Shown here: positions 1 through 6,861 of the stretch, piece after piece | Position numbering within the stretch: position 1 is the stretch's first letter | Layout of the letters: every line of letters starts with the position of its first letter | Origin: CAYFUR01 sp964346275 | Lineage (GTDB): Bacteria > Sumerlaeota > Sumerlaeia > SLMS01 | NCBI GenBank assembly: GCA_964346275.1 | Contig: CAYFUR010000140.1 | Coordinates: 1-7,865, forward strand | Reading direction: 5' to 3' | DNA: 7,865 bases | Translations under genes and position numbers: made by a program | Notes under the pieces: model-generated | What the model saw: the letters and a program-made list of their open reading frames with translations, nothing else | Database searches by the model: none | Told to the model about the DNA's origin: nothing

Positions 1-79
1 AGACGCCGTCCACGGCATGGTTGACGCCGCCTTCGCCGCGAAAATCCACCCGCAGGTTTTTGACATCCAGGAGGGCCAA
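1..79 (-). CDS. ABC transporter ATP-binding subunit, N-terminal fragment (YejF/DppD-like)
   Basis: Only the first 26 codons are present; the gene runs off the left edge. The visible residues, MALLDVKNLRVDF followed by RGEGGVNHAVDGV, have the usual opening of peptide-transporter ATPases: a strand of the form LLxVxNLxVxF, a short variable turn, then AVDGV leading into the Walker A strand. Walker A itself lies outside the window. The family would hydrolyse ATP on the cytoplasmic face to drive the YejB/YejE-like permeases encoded just upstream. The reading frame has no ATG at this point. I chose the TTG at 77-79 because it gives the expected N-terminus and lies five bases after the stop of the binding-protein gene; only a weak GAG precedes it. 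It could be a single fused YejF-type protein with two ATPase domains or a DppD-type half; the fragment cannot decide. Confidence 0.75.
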   Translation of the reverse strand, partial: MALLDVKNLRVDFRGEGGVNHAVDGV

Positions 80-84
80 GGCGC

Positions 85-1923
85 TTACTCGGTTGCCTCC
101 TCTTTCGCGTCCGCCGCTTCTTCCAGGTCCTCTTTCACGCCATAGGGATCCACCTCGATCTGCCGGCTGGGCTCCAGGGCCGTCCCGTTCGCCATGGCCT
201 CTTCCACGCGTTTGCGCTGTTCCGGCTCCACCCACCAGACCTGGTACTCCATCATGCTCTGGGCGCGCTTGGGGAGATAGAAATCCGGAAACCGAACGTA
301 ATCCCAGTAGGCCAGCCGTATATACGGGGCCGTCCAGAACGGGATATAGAAGGCTTCTTCCTGGATGATTCGGTCCAGTTCCTTCATGGCCGAGAGGCGC
401 TCTTCCTCATCCATGCTGAAGCGATAGGTATCGATCAACTCATCCGTATCAGCTCCGCCGAAATTGAAGAAGTTGTTGGTCTGCGGCTTATCCTTCCCGT
501 CGCTGTGAAAATACTGGTAGGGATCGGGGTAGAATCCGCCGGTCATGGAAACCATGGAGACTTCAAACGCCTTTTCCCTCAGCTTTTCAAAGTAAGAAAC
601 CGGCTCGACCATGTTGAGCTGTAATTCCACGCCAGCCCGTTTATAGACGTTTTGGATCACGGTCAGGTGGCGGGTGAAGGTGGGCGCTCCGTAGGTCAGT
701 GTCAGGCTGGCGCGCTGTCCTTGCTCGTTCACCCGAATGCCATCGTTGCCGCGTTTGCCGAAACCGGCGGCTTTCAGATGCTCCACCGCCTTGCGCGGAT
801 TAAAGCCATAGGGCTCCAATTCCTCGTTTTCATATTCTGTCCCCTCGAAAGCCGAGACGGAGCGATAGTAGGCGCCGTACATCAGTTCCTGGTTCAACTC
901 GTCGAAGTGGAAAAGGTACTGGAGCGCCTTGCGGAAATCCTTGTTCTGGAGGAGCGGCGTGTTCAGGTTCATGATCATGCCATAGAGGCCCTGGGGCTGC
1001 TGGTTAAAGACCAGCTTGCGATGCATCCATCCCTTGTCGAATTCCTCCAGGTCCATCTGGGTTTCCCACAGGCGCGAGCTGCCGATCTGGTAGAAATCGA
1101 TGCGCCCCTTCTTGAAATAATCGAAGGCGCGCTCGGCGTCGGCGATCATGATCAGTTTAATGCGGTCGACATTAAACACGCCTTCGAAATACTTGTGGTC
1201 GTAGCCCCACCATTCGGGGTCGCGCTCGAGGACAACCAGTTCGCCGATCTTGTAATCCGAAATAGTATAGGGTCCCTGGACAACGGGCGGTTCATAGTTC
1301 GCCTCTTCGACCCAGGTTTCGGTGAGGTTCGTGGCATGTTCGGGAACGGGCGAGAGATTGTAGTCATAGAGCGGCCGCCAGCTTTCGTTTTTGCCAACGA
1401 TCCTGATCGTATAGTCGTCGATTTTGGTGACGCTCTCGTAGTAATCGTCCATGAGCTGGTTCATGTTGGGGTCGCGGATGAGCGGGCTGCTGAGGAACTC
1501 GTAAGCATAGACGAAGTCGTCCGCTGTGATCGGCTCGCCGTCGCTCCATCGGGCATCCTCGTTGAGCTTGTAATAGACGGTCTTATGGTCGTCCATGACG
1601 GCCCAGTGGGTGGCCAGGATGGGGACAAAGTTGTCCGTGGTGGGGTGGAGCATCGTCAAGGCGATGTCCATGGACGTGGGGCGGCTCCAGTTGGCGAAGG
1701 CTTCGTTCGCGTTGGGGCCATAGAGCCGGAACGTCTTGGGAAAGCCGGAGAGGTAACTCGTCAGCGTGCCCCCTTTCTTGGCTTCCGGGCTGCCGATGGG
1801 GGGATCGTCCATGTTGGTTTCCCACTGGATGTCCTCCGGCAGCGTTGGCTCCTCCTGGGCAGGGAGGAGGCCCGCCGCGAGGACTACGGCGAGCGTATAG
1901 ACAATGAATCGTTTCATCTGCAT
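85..1923 (-). CDS. yejA: Periplasmic oligopeptide-binding protein, SBP family 5 (YejA-like)
   Basis: This 612-residue extracytoplasmic binding protein presumably captures a peptide-like ligand for the permeases encoded upstream. Residues 1-23 form a Sec signal peptide: MQMKR, a hydrophobic stretch FIVYTLAVVLAAGLL, then PAQ. There is no lipobox cysteine, so a soluble periplasmic protein is expected. Family-5 features follow in order: KKGGTL near residue 49, PILATHW near 101, and RWSDGEPITADDFVYAYEFL near 125-144. YejA-like GTEYENEELEPYGFNP sits in the second lobe, and GGFYPDPYQYFHSDG toward the C-terminus. The protein ends in an acidic tail (KEDLEEAADAKEEATE). ATG codons at 1929, 1923 and 1917 compete; I prefer 1923 because AAAGGA lies six bases upstream, whereas that motif abuts 1929. 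Length is typical of YejA. The exact ligand (microcin C-like or general oligopeptide) cannot be read from the sequence. Confidence 0.9.
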   Translation of the reverse strand: MQMKRFIVYTLAVVLAAGLLPAQEEPTLPEDIQWETNMDDPPIGSPEAKKGGTLTSYLSGFPKTFRLYGPNANEAFANWSRPTSMDIALTMLHPTTDNFVPILATHWAVMDDHKTVYYKLNEDARWSDGEPITADDFVYAYEFLSSPLIRDPNMNQLMDDYYESVTKIDDYTIRIVGKNESWRPLYDYNLSPVPEHATNLTETWVEEANYEPPVVQGPYTISDYKIGELVVLERDPEWWGYDHKYFEGVFNVDRIKLIMIADAERAFDYFKKGRIDFYQIGSSRLWETQMDLEEFDKGWMHRKLVFNQQPQGLYGMIMNLNTPLLQNKDFRKALQYLFHFDELNQELMYGAYYRSVSAFEGTEYENEELEPYGFNPRKAVEHLKAAGFGKRGNDGIRVNEQGQRASLTLTYGAPTFTRHLTVIQNVYKRAGVELQLNMVEPVSYFEKLREKAFEVSMVSMTGGFYPDPYQYFHSDGKDKPQTNNFFNFGGADTDELIDTYRFSMDEEERLSAMKELDRIIQEEAFYIPFWTAPYIRLAYWDYVRFPDFYLPKRAQSMMEYQVWWVEPEQRKRVEEAMANGTALEPSRQIEVDPYGVKEDLEEAADAKEEATE

Positions 1924-1928
1924 TTTCA

Positions 1929-1934
1929 TCCTTT
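1929..1934 (-). promoter_or_regulatory. Ribosome binding site of the yejA-like gene
   Basis: On the minus strand AAAGGA follows a run of eight A's (1936-1943) in the 26-base yejE-yejA gap. It sits six bases before the ATG at 1923-1921 and touches the ATG at 1929. That spacing favours the 1923 start. Confidence 0.55.
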
Positions 1935-1949
1935 CTTTTTTTTCAAAGG

Positions 1950-3008
1950 CTAGCGCAGCCTGGAGAATTGCTTGGGGTCGAAGGCCTCGCGGACCGACTC
2001 GCCGATCAGGGTGACAAGGATCAGCGTAATAGAAATCGCCGCAAAGGGCGAAAGACTCAACCACAGGTTGCCAATATTGCCGGATTGGAGCGCCTGATCG
2101 ATCAACTCGCCCCAGCTTGGGGTCGGCGGCGGCATCCCATAGCCCAGGTAATCCAGCGCCGTCAGGGCGAAAATGCCCGTGACCATCTGGAACGGGGTCA
2201 GCGTGACCAGCGGCGTCAGGGCATTGGGCACGAGATGCTTGAACACGATGCGCAGGTGGGAGGCGCCGAGCGAGCGCGCCGCGAGCGAATATTCCCGGGC
2301 TTTTTCCCGGTAAACCTCCGTGCGCATGTAATAAGTAATCGCATACCAGTTGAACAACACCATGGCGATGAGCAACAGCCAGAAACTGGGCTGGAAAAGG
2401 GTGGCGAGAACGATCACCACATAGAGGAACGGCAGAGTGCTCCAGATTTCGATGCCGCGCTGGCTGATGATATCGAACCAGCCGCCGATGTAGCCCTGAA
2501 GGCATCCAATCACCGCGCCGACGGTTTGCGACACGGCAACCAGCGCGATGGCAAAGAGCATGGAGAGGCGGAATCCGTAGAGCAGGCGTGCGAAGACATC
2601 GCGGCCCTGCGAATCCGTTCCCAGGATGTGCCTCTGGTCGGGCGGGTTCGGGGCCGGCCGGTCATAGCTGAAATCGTTTTCGATGGGGCTGAAAGGAACA
2701 GGCGGCATCAGGACCCAGTTTTCCGTGCCCTCGAATTCCTCCTTCAGTTGGCGATAATTCGTCTCGGCGTCGGTGAAGCCGTATTCGTCTTCCTGGTCAA
2801 ATACCTCCATGGCGTAGTACTGAAACGTGGGGAAGTAAAAATCGCCCTGATAACGCACAACAATAGCCCGGTTGTTTGCAAGGAACTCGGAAAAGAGCGA
2901 GAGCACGAAAGCCACCGTGAGGATAATCAAGGAGTAGAATCCCCGCTTGATCCGGCGAAAGCGCTGGAGGCGTTTGCGCGTGATGGGGTTGAGCCGGGGC
3001 CATCTCAT
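1950..3008 (-). CDS. yejE: Peptide ABC transporter permease, YejE-like
   Basis: This 352-residue inner-membrane permease would pair with the YejB-like protein to form the transmembrane channel. The N-terminus is basic (KRLQRFRRIKRG), followed by a membrane segment at about 24-45. A periplasmic domain at about 46-145 contains VRYQGDFYFPTFQYY (51-65), a segment I recognise from YejE and not from most DppC-type permeases. HILGTDSQGRDVFARLLYG (127-145) is the conserved motif ahead of the BPD_transp_1 core. Further hydrophobic segments lie near 148-170, 191-222, 265-285 and 318-337. The EAA coupling loop, AARSLGASHLRIVFKHLVPN (243-262), would contact the ATPase. The C-terminus GESVREAFDPK matches the family. 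The ATG lies three bases after the yejB-like stop, and a GAGG lies 12 bases upstream of it inside yejB, which suggests translational coupling. The next gene begins 26 bases downstream. Confidence 0.92.
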   Translation of the reverse strand: MRWPRLNPITRKRLQRFRRIKRGFYSLIILTVAFVLSLFSEFLANNRAIVVRYQGDFYFPTFQYYAMEVFDQEDEYGFTDAETNYRQLKEEFEGTENWVLMPPVPFSPIENDFSYDRPAPNPPDQRHILGTDSQGRDVFARLLYGFRLSMLFAIALVAVSQTVGAVIGCLQGYIGGWFDIISQRGIEIWSTLPFLYVVIVLATLFQPSFWLLLIAMVLFNWYAITYYMRTEVYREKAREYSLAARSLGASHLRIVFKHLVPNALTPLVTLTPFQMVTGIFALTALDYLGYGMPPPTPSWGELIDQALQSGNIGNLWLSLSPFAAISITLILVTLIGESVREAFDPKQFSRLR

Positions 3009-3011
3009 GGA

Positions 3012-4055
3012 TCAATGAAACCTCACGCGGGGATCAACAAAGGCGACGCAGATATCCGAAAGCAGGTTTCCAAAGAGAAGCAGCAGCGCCCCGATCATGG
3101 TAATGCCCATCACCACGGGATAGTCGCGGGCCTGGATGGATTCAAAGAAGAGCAGCCCCATGCCCGGGATATTGAAGACGCGCTCGATGAGAAGGGACCC
3201 CGTGAGAATCAGCGAGATATTGTGGCCGAAGGTTGTTGCCAGGGGAATGAGCGAGTTTCGCGTTGCATGGACAAAGATGGCCCGGCGCCAGCTCAATCCA
3301 CTGGCCAGCGCGGTCTTCACGTAATCGGCGCTCATGTTCTCCATGAGGCTGTTTTTCATCAGCATGGTCATGACAGCGAAGGAACCGATGAGATAGCAGA
3401 TCAGCGGTAGAACGGAATGGTGGAGGATATCGATGGTCTTGCCCCACAGGCTCAGTTCGTCAAACCCCTGGCTTTTGAATCCGCCGAGGGGAAAAACTTC
3501 GGTTTGCACGGAGAAGAGTGCCAGCAGGACGGCGCCGAGGGCGAAATTCGGCACGGCATAGCCAATGAAAACAAGCACCGAGGTGGAATTGTCCAGCCAG
3601 GTTTTGTGGCGGACGGCTTTCACGATGCCCAGGGGGATGCAGATCACGTATGTCAGAATGGATGTGATCACGCCGTAATAGACGGAGATGGGCAAGCGCA
3701 TGAGAATGATATCTTCCACATCCTCGCTGTAACGGAAAGACGTGCCCAGGTCGAACTTCAGGAGGTTGACCATGTAGTCGATGTAGCGTTGCCACACGGG
3801 TTTATCAAAGCCGTAGTATTCTTCCAGGCTTTGAAGATGCTTGGCCGAGATGGATTGGGACCCGGGCCCGCTGCGGCCCGTGGCAACTTCCCCCTGGGAA
3901 ACGGCACCCTGCATGAGAACCTGGTCGAGCGGCCCGCCGGGAACGAATTGGATCAGAAGAAAAACGGCGAGGCTAACCCCGATCAATGTGGGGAACATCA
4001 GCATGAGGCGCCGGATCAGGTAGTTTCGCAAGCCGCGTTCGCTTCGGGATGCCAT
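3012..4055 (-). CDS. yejB: Peptide ABC transporter permease, YejB-like
   Basis: First gene of the transporter operon: a 347-residue inner-membrane permease of the BPD_transp_1 (DppB/YejB) type. It shows NYLIRRLMLMFPTLIGVSL (11-29) leading into the first membrane segment and then FVPGGPLDQVL (37-47). A periplasmic stretch has YYGFDKPVWQRY (80-91) and LKFDLGTSFRYSEDV (99-113). Core segments lie near 124-146, 157-180, 210-232, 268-290 and 315-337. The EAA-type loop is YVKTALASGLSWRRAIFVHA (245-264), followed by the C-terminal DPRVRFH. The long segment between PGGP and YGFDKP is a YejB trait. The ATG at 4055 gives about nine more N-terminal residues than usual and its nearest GGAGG is 16 bases upstream; a TTG at 4031 (LRNYLIRR) is an alternative start. 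The yejE-like gene starts three bases after its stop. Confidence 0.93.
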   Translation of the reverse strand: MASRSERGLRNYLIRRLMLMFPTLIGVSLAVFLLIQFVPGGPLDQVLMQGAVSQGEVATGRSGPGSQSISAKHLQSLEEYYGFDKPVWQRYIDYMVNLLKFDLGTSFRYSEDVEDIILMRLPISVYYGVITSILTYVICIPLGIVKAVRHKTWLDNSTSVLVFIGYAVPNFALGAVLLALFSVQTEVFPLGGFKSQGFDELSLWGKTIDILHHSVLPLICYLIGSFAVMTMLMKNSLMENMSADYVKTALASGLSWRRAIFVHATRNSLIPLATTFGHNISLILTGSLLIERVFNIPGMGLLFFESIQARDYPVVMGITMIGALLLLFGNLLSDICVAFVDPRVRFH

Positions 4056-4331
4056 GGGGGAATGGCTGACGCCTCCGGGGATTCGCTGCCGATTCAGACC
4101 GGCTCTCTATGGGATAGTTTGTTCCCGGAAAAGCGCAAAGGGCAAATAGCAAGCCGCCGATTTTTGAAGCATTTGTGGCAGGAAAGTGAAGACCGGCGCA
4201 ATTTCTCTTGGCAATCTGAAACACCTTGACTCGGCCGCGGCCGCCGCTCTCTCTAGAGAGCTTTGCTCGCATACCGTATTCCCGCGGTCTTCCAATTCAA
4301 TGTATCCTTTTCCCGGAGAACTTGCTGAACC
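4056..4331. promoter_or_regulatory. Divergent intergenic region between yejB-like and nrnA-like genes
   Basis: This gap holds no credible gene and must contain the promoters for both the leftward transporter operon and the rightward phosphoesterase. Two perfect 12-base palindromes lie close together: CGGCCGCGGCCG (4232-4243) and CTCTCTAGAGAG (4249-4260). A TTGACT at 4226-4231 resembles a -35 box, but nothing near a good -10 follows at 17 bases. Leftward, TTGCGC (4138-4133) and TATCCC (4116-4111) are 16 bases apart, a weak sigma-70-like pair. GGAGA at 4315-4319, 12 bases before the ATG at 4332, is the likely Shine-Dalgarno for the phosphoesterase. Which promoters are used cannot be settled by eye. 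Confidence 0.4.
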
Positions 4332-5348
4332 ATGGCCGACAGCACCCCTTCCAAAGAGATCGAAATTCCTGAAAACGTGGGTCCAGAGGAAGTCGCTCGA
4401 GAGATCCTGCGCCACCAGACGTTCTGGATTGTCAGCCATGTGCGCCCCGACGGGGATTGTCTGGGATCCATGCTCGGCCTGTCCATGGGGCTTGAGAAGC
4501 TGGGCAAGGATGTGACCGCCTATAACGCTGATCCGGTCGGCGAAAAATGGGACTTCCTGGATGGGATTGGCAGGGTGACTCATCACCTGCCCAAAGAGGC
4601 TCCCGACGCCACCATCTTTGTCGATTGTGGCGGTGTGCGGCGCGTTTCACCGGACTTTCAGCCCAAGGGACTTGTGATCAATATCGATCACCATCTGACC
4701 AACGAGCGCTACGGCGATCTGAACTATATCGATATCAGCGCCTGTGCCGTGGGCGAGCAGATCTATCACCTTTTGAAGACCCTGGGCGTCGAGCTGGACC
4801 TGGCAATGGCTTCCGCGATCTATACGTCGATGATGACGGATACCGGTGGTTTTCGTTATTCCAATGCCACCCCGCGGGCGTTTCATATCGCGGGAGAGCT
4901 GGCGGAGATGGGTGTGGATATCGCGGGCATCGCCCAACAGGTCTACGAGACGCGCAGCCGGGGGGAAGTCGAGCTGTCCGCCATCGTGTATTCACGTCTC
5001 CAGTTTGAACTGGACGGGGTGATGACCTGGAGCGAGTTGCGCAAGCCGGATTACGAGGCTCATGGCGGCTATGAATCAGAGCCCGAAGGGATGTCGAGCG
5101 AGATCCGCGCGATTCAGGGGGTGGAAATATCGTGTCTTTTGAATGAAACAGAAGAGGGCGAGTTGCGGGCGGGGTTCCGCGGGAAAGGGAACATCGATTG
5201 CAGCGCAATCGCGGCGGAATGCGGAGGGGGCGGGCACTTCAATGCGTCGGGCACGATGATTCGCGGAGTGCCGTACGATAAGGCGAAGGAAAAAGTGCTG
5301 GCGACGCTCAGACGCCACGTTGAAGCATGGATGAATCAGCGAGAGTGA
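4332..5348 (+). CDS. nrnA: DHH/DHHA1 phosphoesterase, NrnA-like (oligoribonuclease / pAp phosphatase)
   Basis: This 338-residue cytoplasmic enzyme has the full NrnA architecture. The family degrades very short RNAs (nanoRNA) and often also dephosphorylates 3'-phosphoadenosine 5'-phosphate, using two Mn ions. The DHH domain shows motif I HVRPDGDCLGS (36-46), motif II VDCG (97-100, with Asp98), the DHH triad at 119-121 within INIDHHLTNERYGDLNYID, and motif IV TDTGGFRYSNAT (169-180). The C-terminal DHHA1 substrate-binding domain carries FRGKGNIDCSAIA (282-294) and GGGGHFNASG (298-307). All expected metal ligands are present, so activity is likely. Length fits the usual 310-340 residues. The ATG at 4332 is the only reasonable start, with GGAGA 12 bases upstream. 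It is transcribed away from the transporter operon and converges on a small acidic-protein gene. Substrate preference between nanoRNA and pAp is not visible. Confidence 0.93.
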   Translation: MADSTPSKEIEIPENVGPEEVAREILRHQTFWIVSHVRPDGDCLGSMLGLSMGLEKLGKDVTAYNADPVGEKWDFLDGIGRVTHHLPKEAPDATIFVDCGGVRRVSPDFQPKGLVINIDHHLTNERYGDLNYIDISACAVGEQIYHLLKTLGVELDLAMASAIYTSMMTDTGGFRYSNATPRAFHIAGELAEMGVDIAGIAQQVYETRSRGEVELSAIVYSRLQFELDGVMTWSELRKPDYEAHGGYESEPEGMSSEIRAIQGVEISCLLNETEEGELRAGFRGKGNIDCSAIAAECGGGGHFNASGTMIRGVPYDKAKEKVLATLRRHVEAWMNQRE

Positions 5349-5350
5349 TT

Positions 5351-5369
5351 CCGGCACGGATGGGGCCGG
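5351..5369. terminator. Short hairpin between convergent genes (weak terminator candidate)
   Basis: CCGGC (5351-5355) pairs with GCCGG (5365-5369) around a nine-base loop, two bases after the nrnA-like stop and just before the stop of the convergent small gene. No U-tract follows on either strand, so intrinsic termination would be poor. Confidence 0.3.
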
Positions 5370-5373
5370 CCTC

Positions 5374-5568
5374 TTACTCCTCCAATTTCCATTCTTCCTG
5401 GGTCAATTCGTGGCCATAGCCGCGAAGTTCCTCCAGGGCATGATTACACATTGCCTGGGTTTCGCGCAGCTCCTGGTCGAGCTTCTCATCGGTCGCGATG
5501 ACATCCAGTGATTCGATGGCCCGCTCCAGGGCTGTTTCGACAAGTTCTTGGACGTTTCCCGTTTCCAT
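5374..5568 (-). CDS. Small acidic helical protein of unknown function
   Basis: A 64-residue protein I do not recognise. It has 18 acidic residues against five Lys/Arg, no membrane segment and no signal peptide. Two amphipathic helices seem likely: NVQELVETALERAIESLDVI near residues 5-24 and a longer one near 27-49 (DEKLDQELRETQAMCNHALE), followed by a GYGHELTQEEW turn. It has one cysteine (41) and two histidines (43, 53), too few for an obvious zinc site. It is supported as a real gene by AAGGA eight bases before the ATG at 5568, by free-standing placement between a probable terminator at 5684-5733 and the convergent nrnA-like gene, and by the absence of a better ORF on the opposite strand. 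Composition suggests a small cytoplasmic adaptor or regulator, but that is inference only. Confidence 0.7.
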   Translation of the reverse strand: METGNVQELVETALERAIESLDVIATDEKLDQELRETQAMCNHALEELRGYGHELTQEEWKLEE

Positions 5569-5683
5569 TTCAGTGATCCTTCTTTTGGGGGGGCATCAGC
5601 CTTTCTGCTGGCGTGTGACATGAAAAGGCGGTGCAAGGTTCAGGCCGGGCTTGGGATTTCTTCCATATCCTTGCGGATTCAGG

Positions 5684-5733
5684 GAAAAGAGACGCAAACG
5701 AAAAGAGCAGGGGTCTCCCGGGCGTCTCTTTTC
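5684..5733. terminator. Probable bidirectional terminator (12-bp stem with T-rich flanks)
   Basis: GAAAAGAGACGC (5684-5695) is the exact reverse complement of GCGTCTCTTTTC (5722-5733), leaving a 26-base loop. Each strand therefore ends its stem in TCTCTTTTC, resembling an A-rich/T-rich bidirectional terminator. The loop holds GGGTCTCCC (5711-5719), able to form a small nested hairpin, and a second AAAAGAG (5701-5707) that could pair with CTCTTTT (5726-5732) as an alternative. It lies about 50 bases past the ygfZ-like stop and upstream of the small acidic-protein gene, a position suited to ending the ygfZ-like transcript. Confidence 0.55.
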
Positions 5734-5765
5734 TTCACACAATTTGTGCAACTTCTTGCCCGGAT

Positions 5766-5781
5766 GTGCGGTTCGCCGCAC
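5766..5781. other. Perfect 6-bp hairpin abutting the ygfZ-like stop codon
   Basis: On the plus strand this reads GTGCGG-TTCG-CCGCAC; in the mRNA of the minus-strand gene it reads GUGCGG-CGAA-CCGCAC and starts at the first base after the stop codon (5784-5782). It has no U-tract. It could protect the 3' end of the message or act with the larger stem further downstream. Confidence 0.5.
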
Positions 5782-6861
5782 TCAGCCGGAGGGGAATTCA
5801 ACGAGTTGCCCCTGATGGCCGGAGGCCGTCTGGATGCTCGTCCCCGGCTCCCGATGCGCCCAGCGCATCATGGCCATCCCGATCGGCGCCCCGGCGCTGG
5901 GGGAGAAGGCCGAGCTGGTCAGTTTTCCGGCCGTGGAGCCATCCACCCGGACTTCCTGTCCGGAGTCCGGAATTTCGCTCCCCTCGAATTGCACCCCCAT
6001 GAGCTTCTTTGCCGGATGGCCGAGATTGAGAATCCGCGCAAGCGCCTCCTGTCCTGGGTAGCAACCCTTGTCGGTATGGATCGCGTCCAGCAGATCGGCG
6101 TCGAGGGGATTCGATTCCCGGGTCAGATCCAGCCCAAACCAGGGCACGCCCGCCTCGATACGGAGCGCATTGAAGGCCTCGAAGCCCAGGGGGAGCCCTC
6201 CATGGCGCGAAACTTCTTCGAGGAGTGTTTCGTAAAGTCTTTTTTCCCAGTCTTTCGCGATGAGGATCGTCCAGGCGTCGAGGAGGAAGGCACTTCTGAG
6301 GAGACAGGCTTCGCCGCCCTGCCACTCGCAGGCGATGAGGCGCTTGCCCGGCTCGGGGAGCTGGAAACCAAGGGTCTGAAGGATTTCTTCGGCCAGGGGA
6401 CCAAGGAGAGTAAATGCTCCCCATTGGGAAGTTTGATCTTCGAACGCGGCTTTTTCCGAGAAGACATATTTGTCCATGAGGGCCCGGAAGTCCGGACCGG
6501 TGATGCCCGGCGGCGCCATGAGGAGCGATTCCTCCTGGCCAGTGGTGTAGATTTCGAGATCCGCCTCCATTTTTCCATCGCCGGCGAGTTGATTGGCTCG
6601 CAGGCCTTCACCGACGTCCATGGAAAGGACGCGCTGGCTCAGCCGCCGATTCAGGTAGTCGATGTGATCTTTGCCACGAGCCGCCGTGATGCTGAGAAAA
6701 CCGGCGTCCAGCAGGGCGGCCTTTTCAGTTGCTGCCTGGTATTCCTGCTCCAGTCCGGCGAATTGTGAAGGGAGTTCCCATCCCAGGACGGAATAGAAGG
6801 AGGCTCCATTCCCACGGTGAGTCTCTCTCAGGGACAAGGTTTGAGCTTCTTTAGCGGTCAT
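5782..6861 (-). CDS. ygfZ: YgfZ/GcvT-like folate-binding protein
   Basis: A 359-residue cytoplasmic protein of the GcvT fold. The clearest mark is KGCYPGQE (265-272), the signature around the essential cysteine (267 here) of YgfZ/IBA57 proteins, which act with tetrahydrofolate in making or repairing certain Fe-S enzymes. Other family traits are the N-terminal ALLDAGFLSITAARGKDHIDY (49-69), where glycine-cleavage T-proteins have a similar strand, NRRLSQRVLSMDVGEG (71-86), FNALRIEAGVPWFGLDL (230-246) and GHPAKKLMGVQFEG (281-294). A barrel domain follows and ends at EFPSG. The KGCYPGQE motif argues against a true aminomethyltransferase (GcvT). I start at the ATG at 6861, with GAGG six bases upstream. 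This overlaps the end of the upstream membrane-protein gene by 11 bases, so translation is probably coupled. An ATG at 6900 in the same frame is less likely. Confidence 0.85.
   Translation of the reverse strand: MTAKEAQTLSLRETHRGNGASFYSVLGWELPSQFAGLEQEYQAATEKAALLDAGFLSITAARGKDHIDYLNRRLSQRVLSMDVGEGLRANQLAGDGKMEADLEIYTTGQEESLLMAPPGITGPDFRALMDKYVFSEKAAFEDQTSQWGAFTLLGPLAEEILQTLGFQLPEPGKRLIACEWQGGEACLLRSAFLLDAWTILIAKDWEKRLYETLLEEVSRHGGLPLGFEAFNALRIEAGVPWFGLDLTRESNPLDADLLDAIHTDKGCYPGQEALARILNLGHPAKKLMGVQFEGSEIPDSGQEVRVDGSTAGKLTSSAFSPSAGAPIGMAMMRWAHREPGTSIQTASGHQGQLVEFPSG

Noticed and set aside
652..1953. Long plus-strand open frame of 433 codons
   Set aside because: It lies antisense to the yejA-like gene, whose product has clear family motifs and a signal peptide. 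The plus-strand translation shows no recognisable domain and is a by-product of GC-rich codon use.
1930..2505. Upstream extension of the yejA-like frame to 806 residues
   Set aside because: The extension runs inside the yejE-like gene in another frame; a signal peptide and Shine-Dalgarno place the true start at 1923 or 1929.
1968..3410. Plus-strand open frame of 480 codons
   Set aside because: It is antisense across both permease genes, including their junction, and its translation is low-complexity Arg/Gln/His-rich without motifs.
4226..4257. TTGACT plus TCTAGA as a sigma-70 promoter for the nrnA-like gene
   Set aside because: The spacing is 20 bases and the -10 match is poor, so I do not list it as a separate promoter.
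3973..4586. Minus-strand frames covering the intergenic region and the start of the nrnA-like gene
   Set aside because: They overlap strongly supported genes, have Arg/Pro-rich shadow-like translations and lack motifs.
5548..6768. Plus-strand open frame of 406 codons
   Set aside because: It is antisense to the ygfZ-like gene, which carries the KGCYPGQE signature. The frame also runs through the intergenic stem structure.
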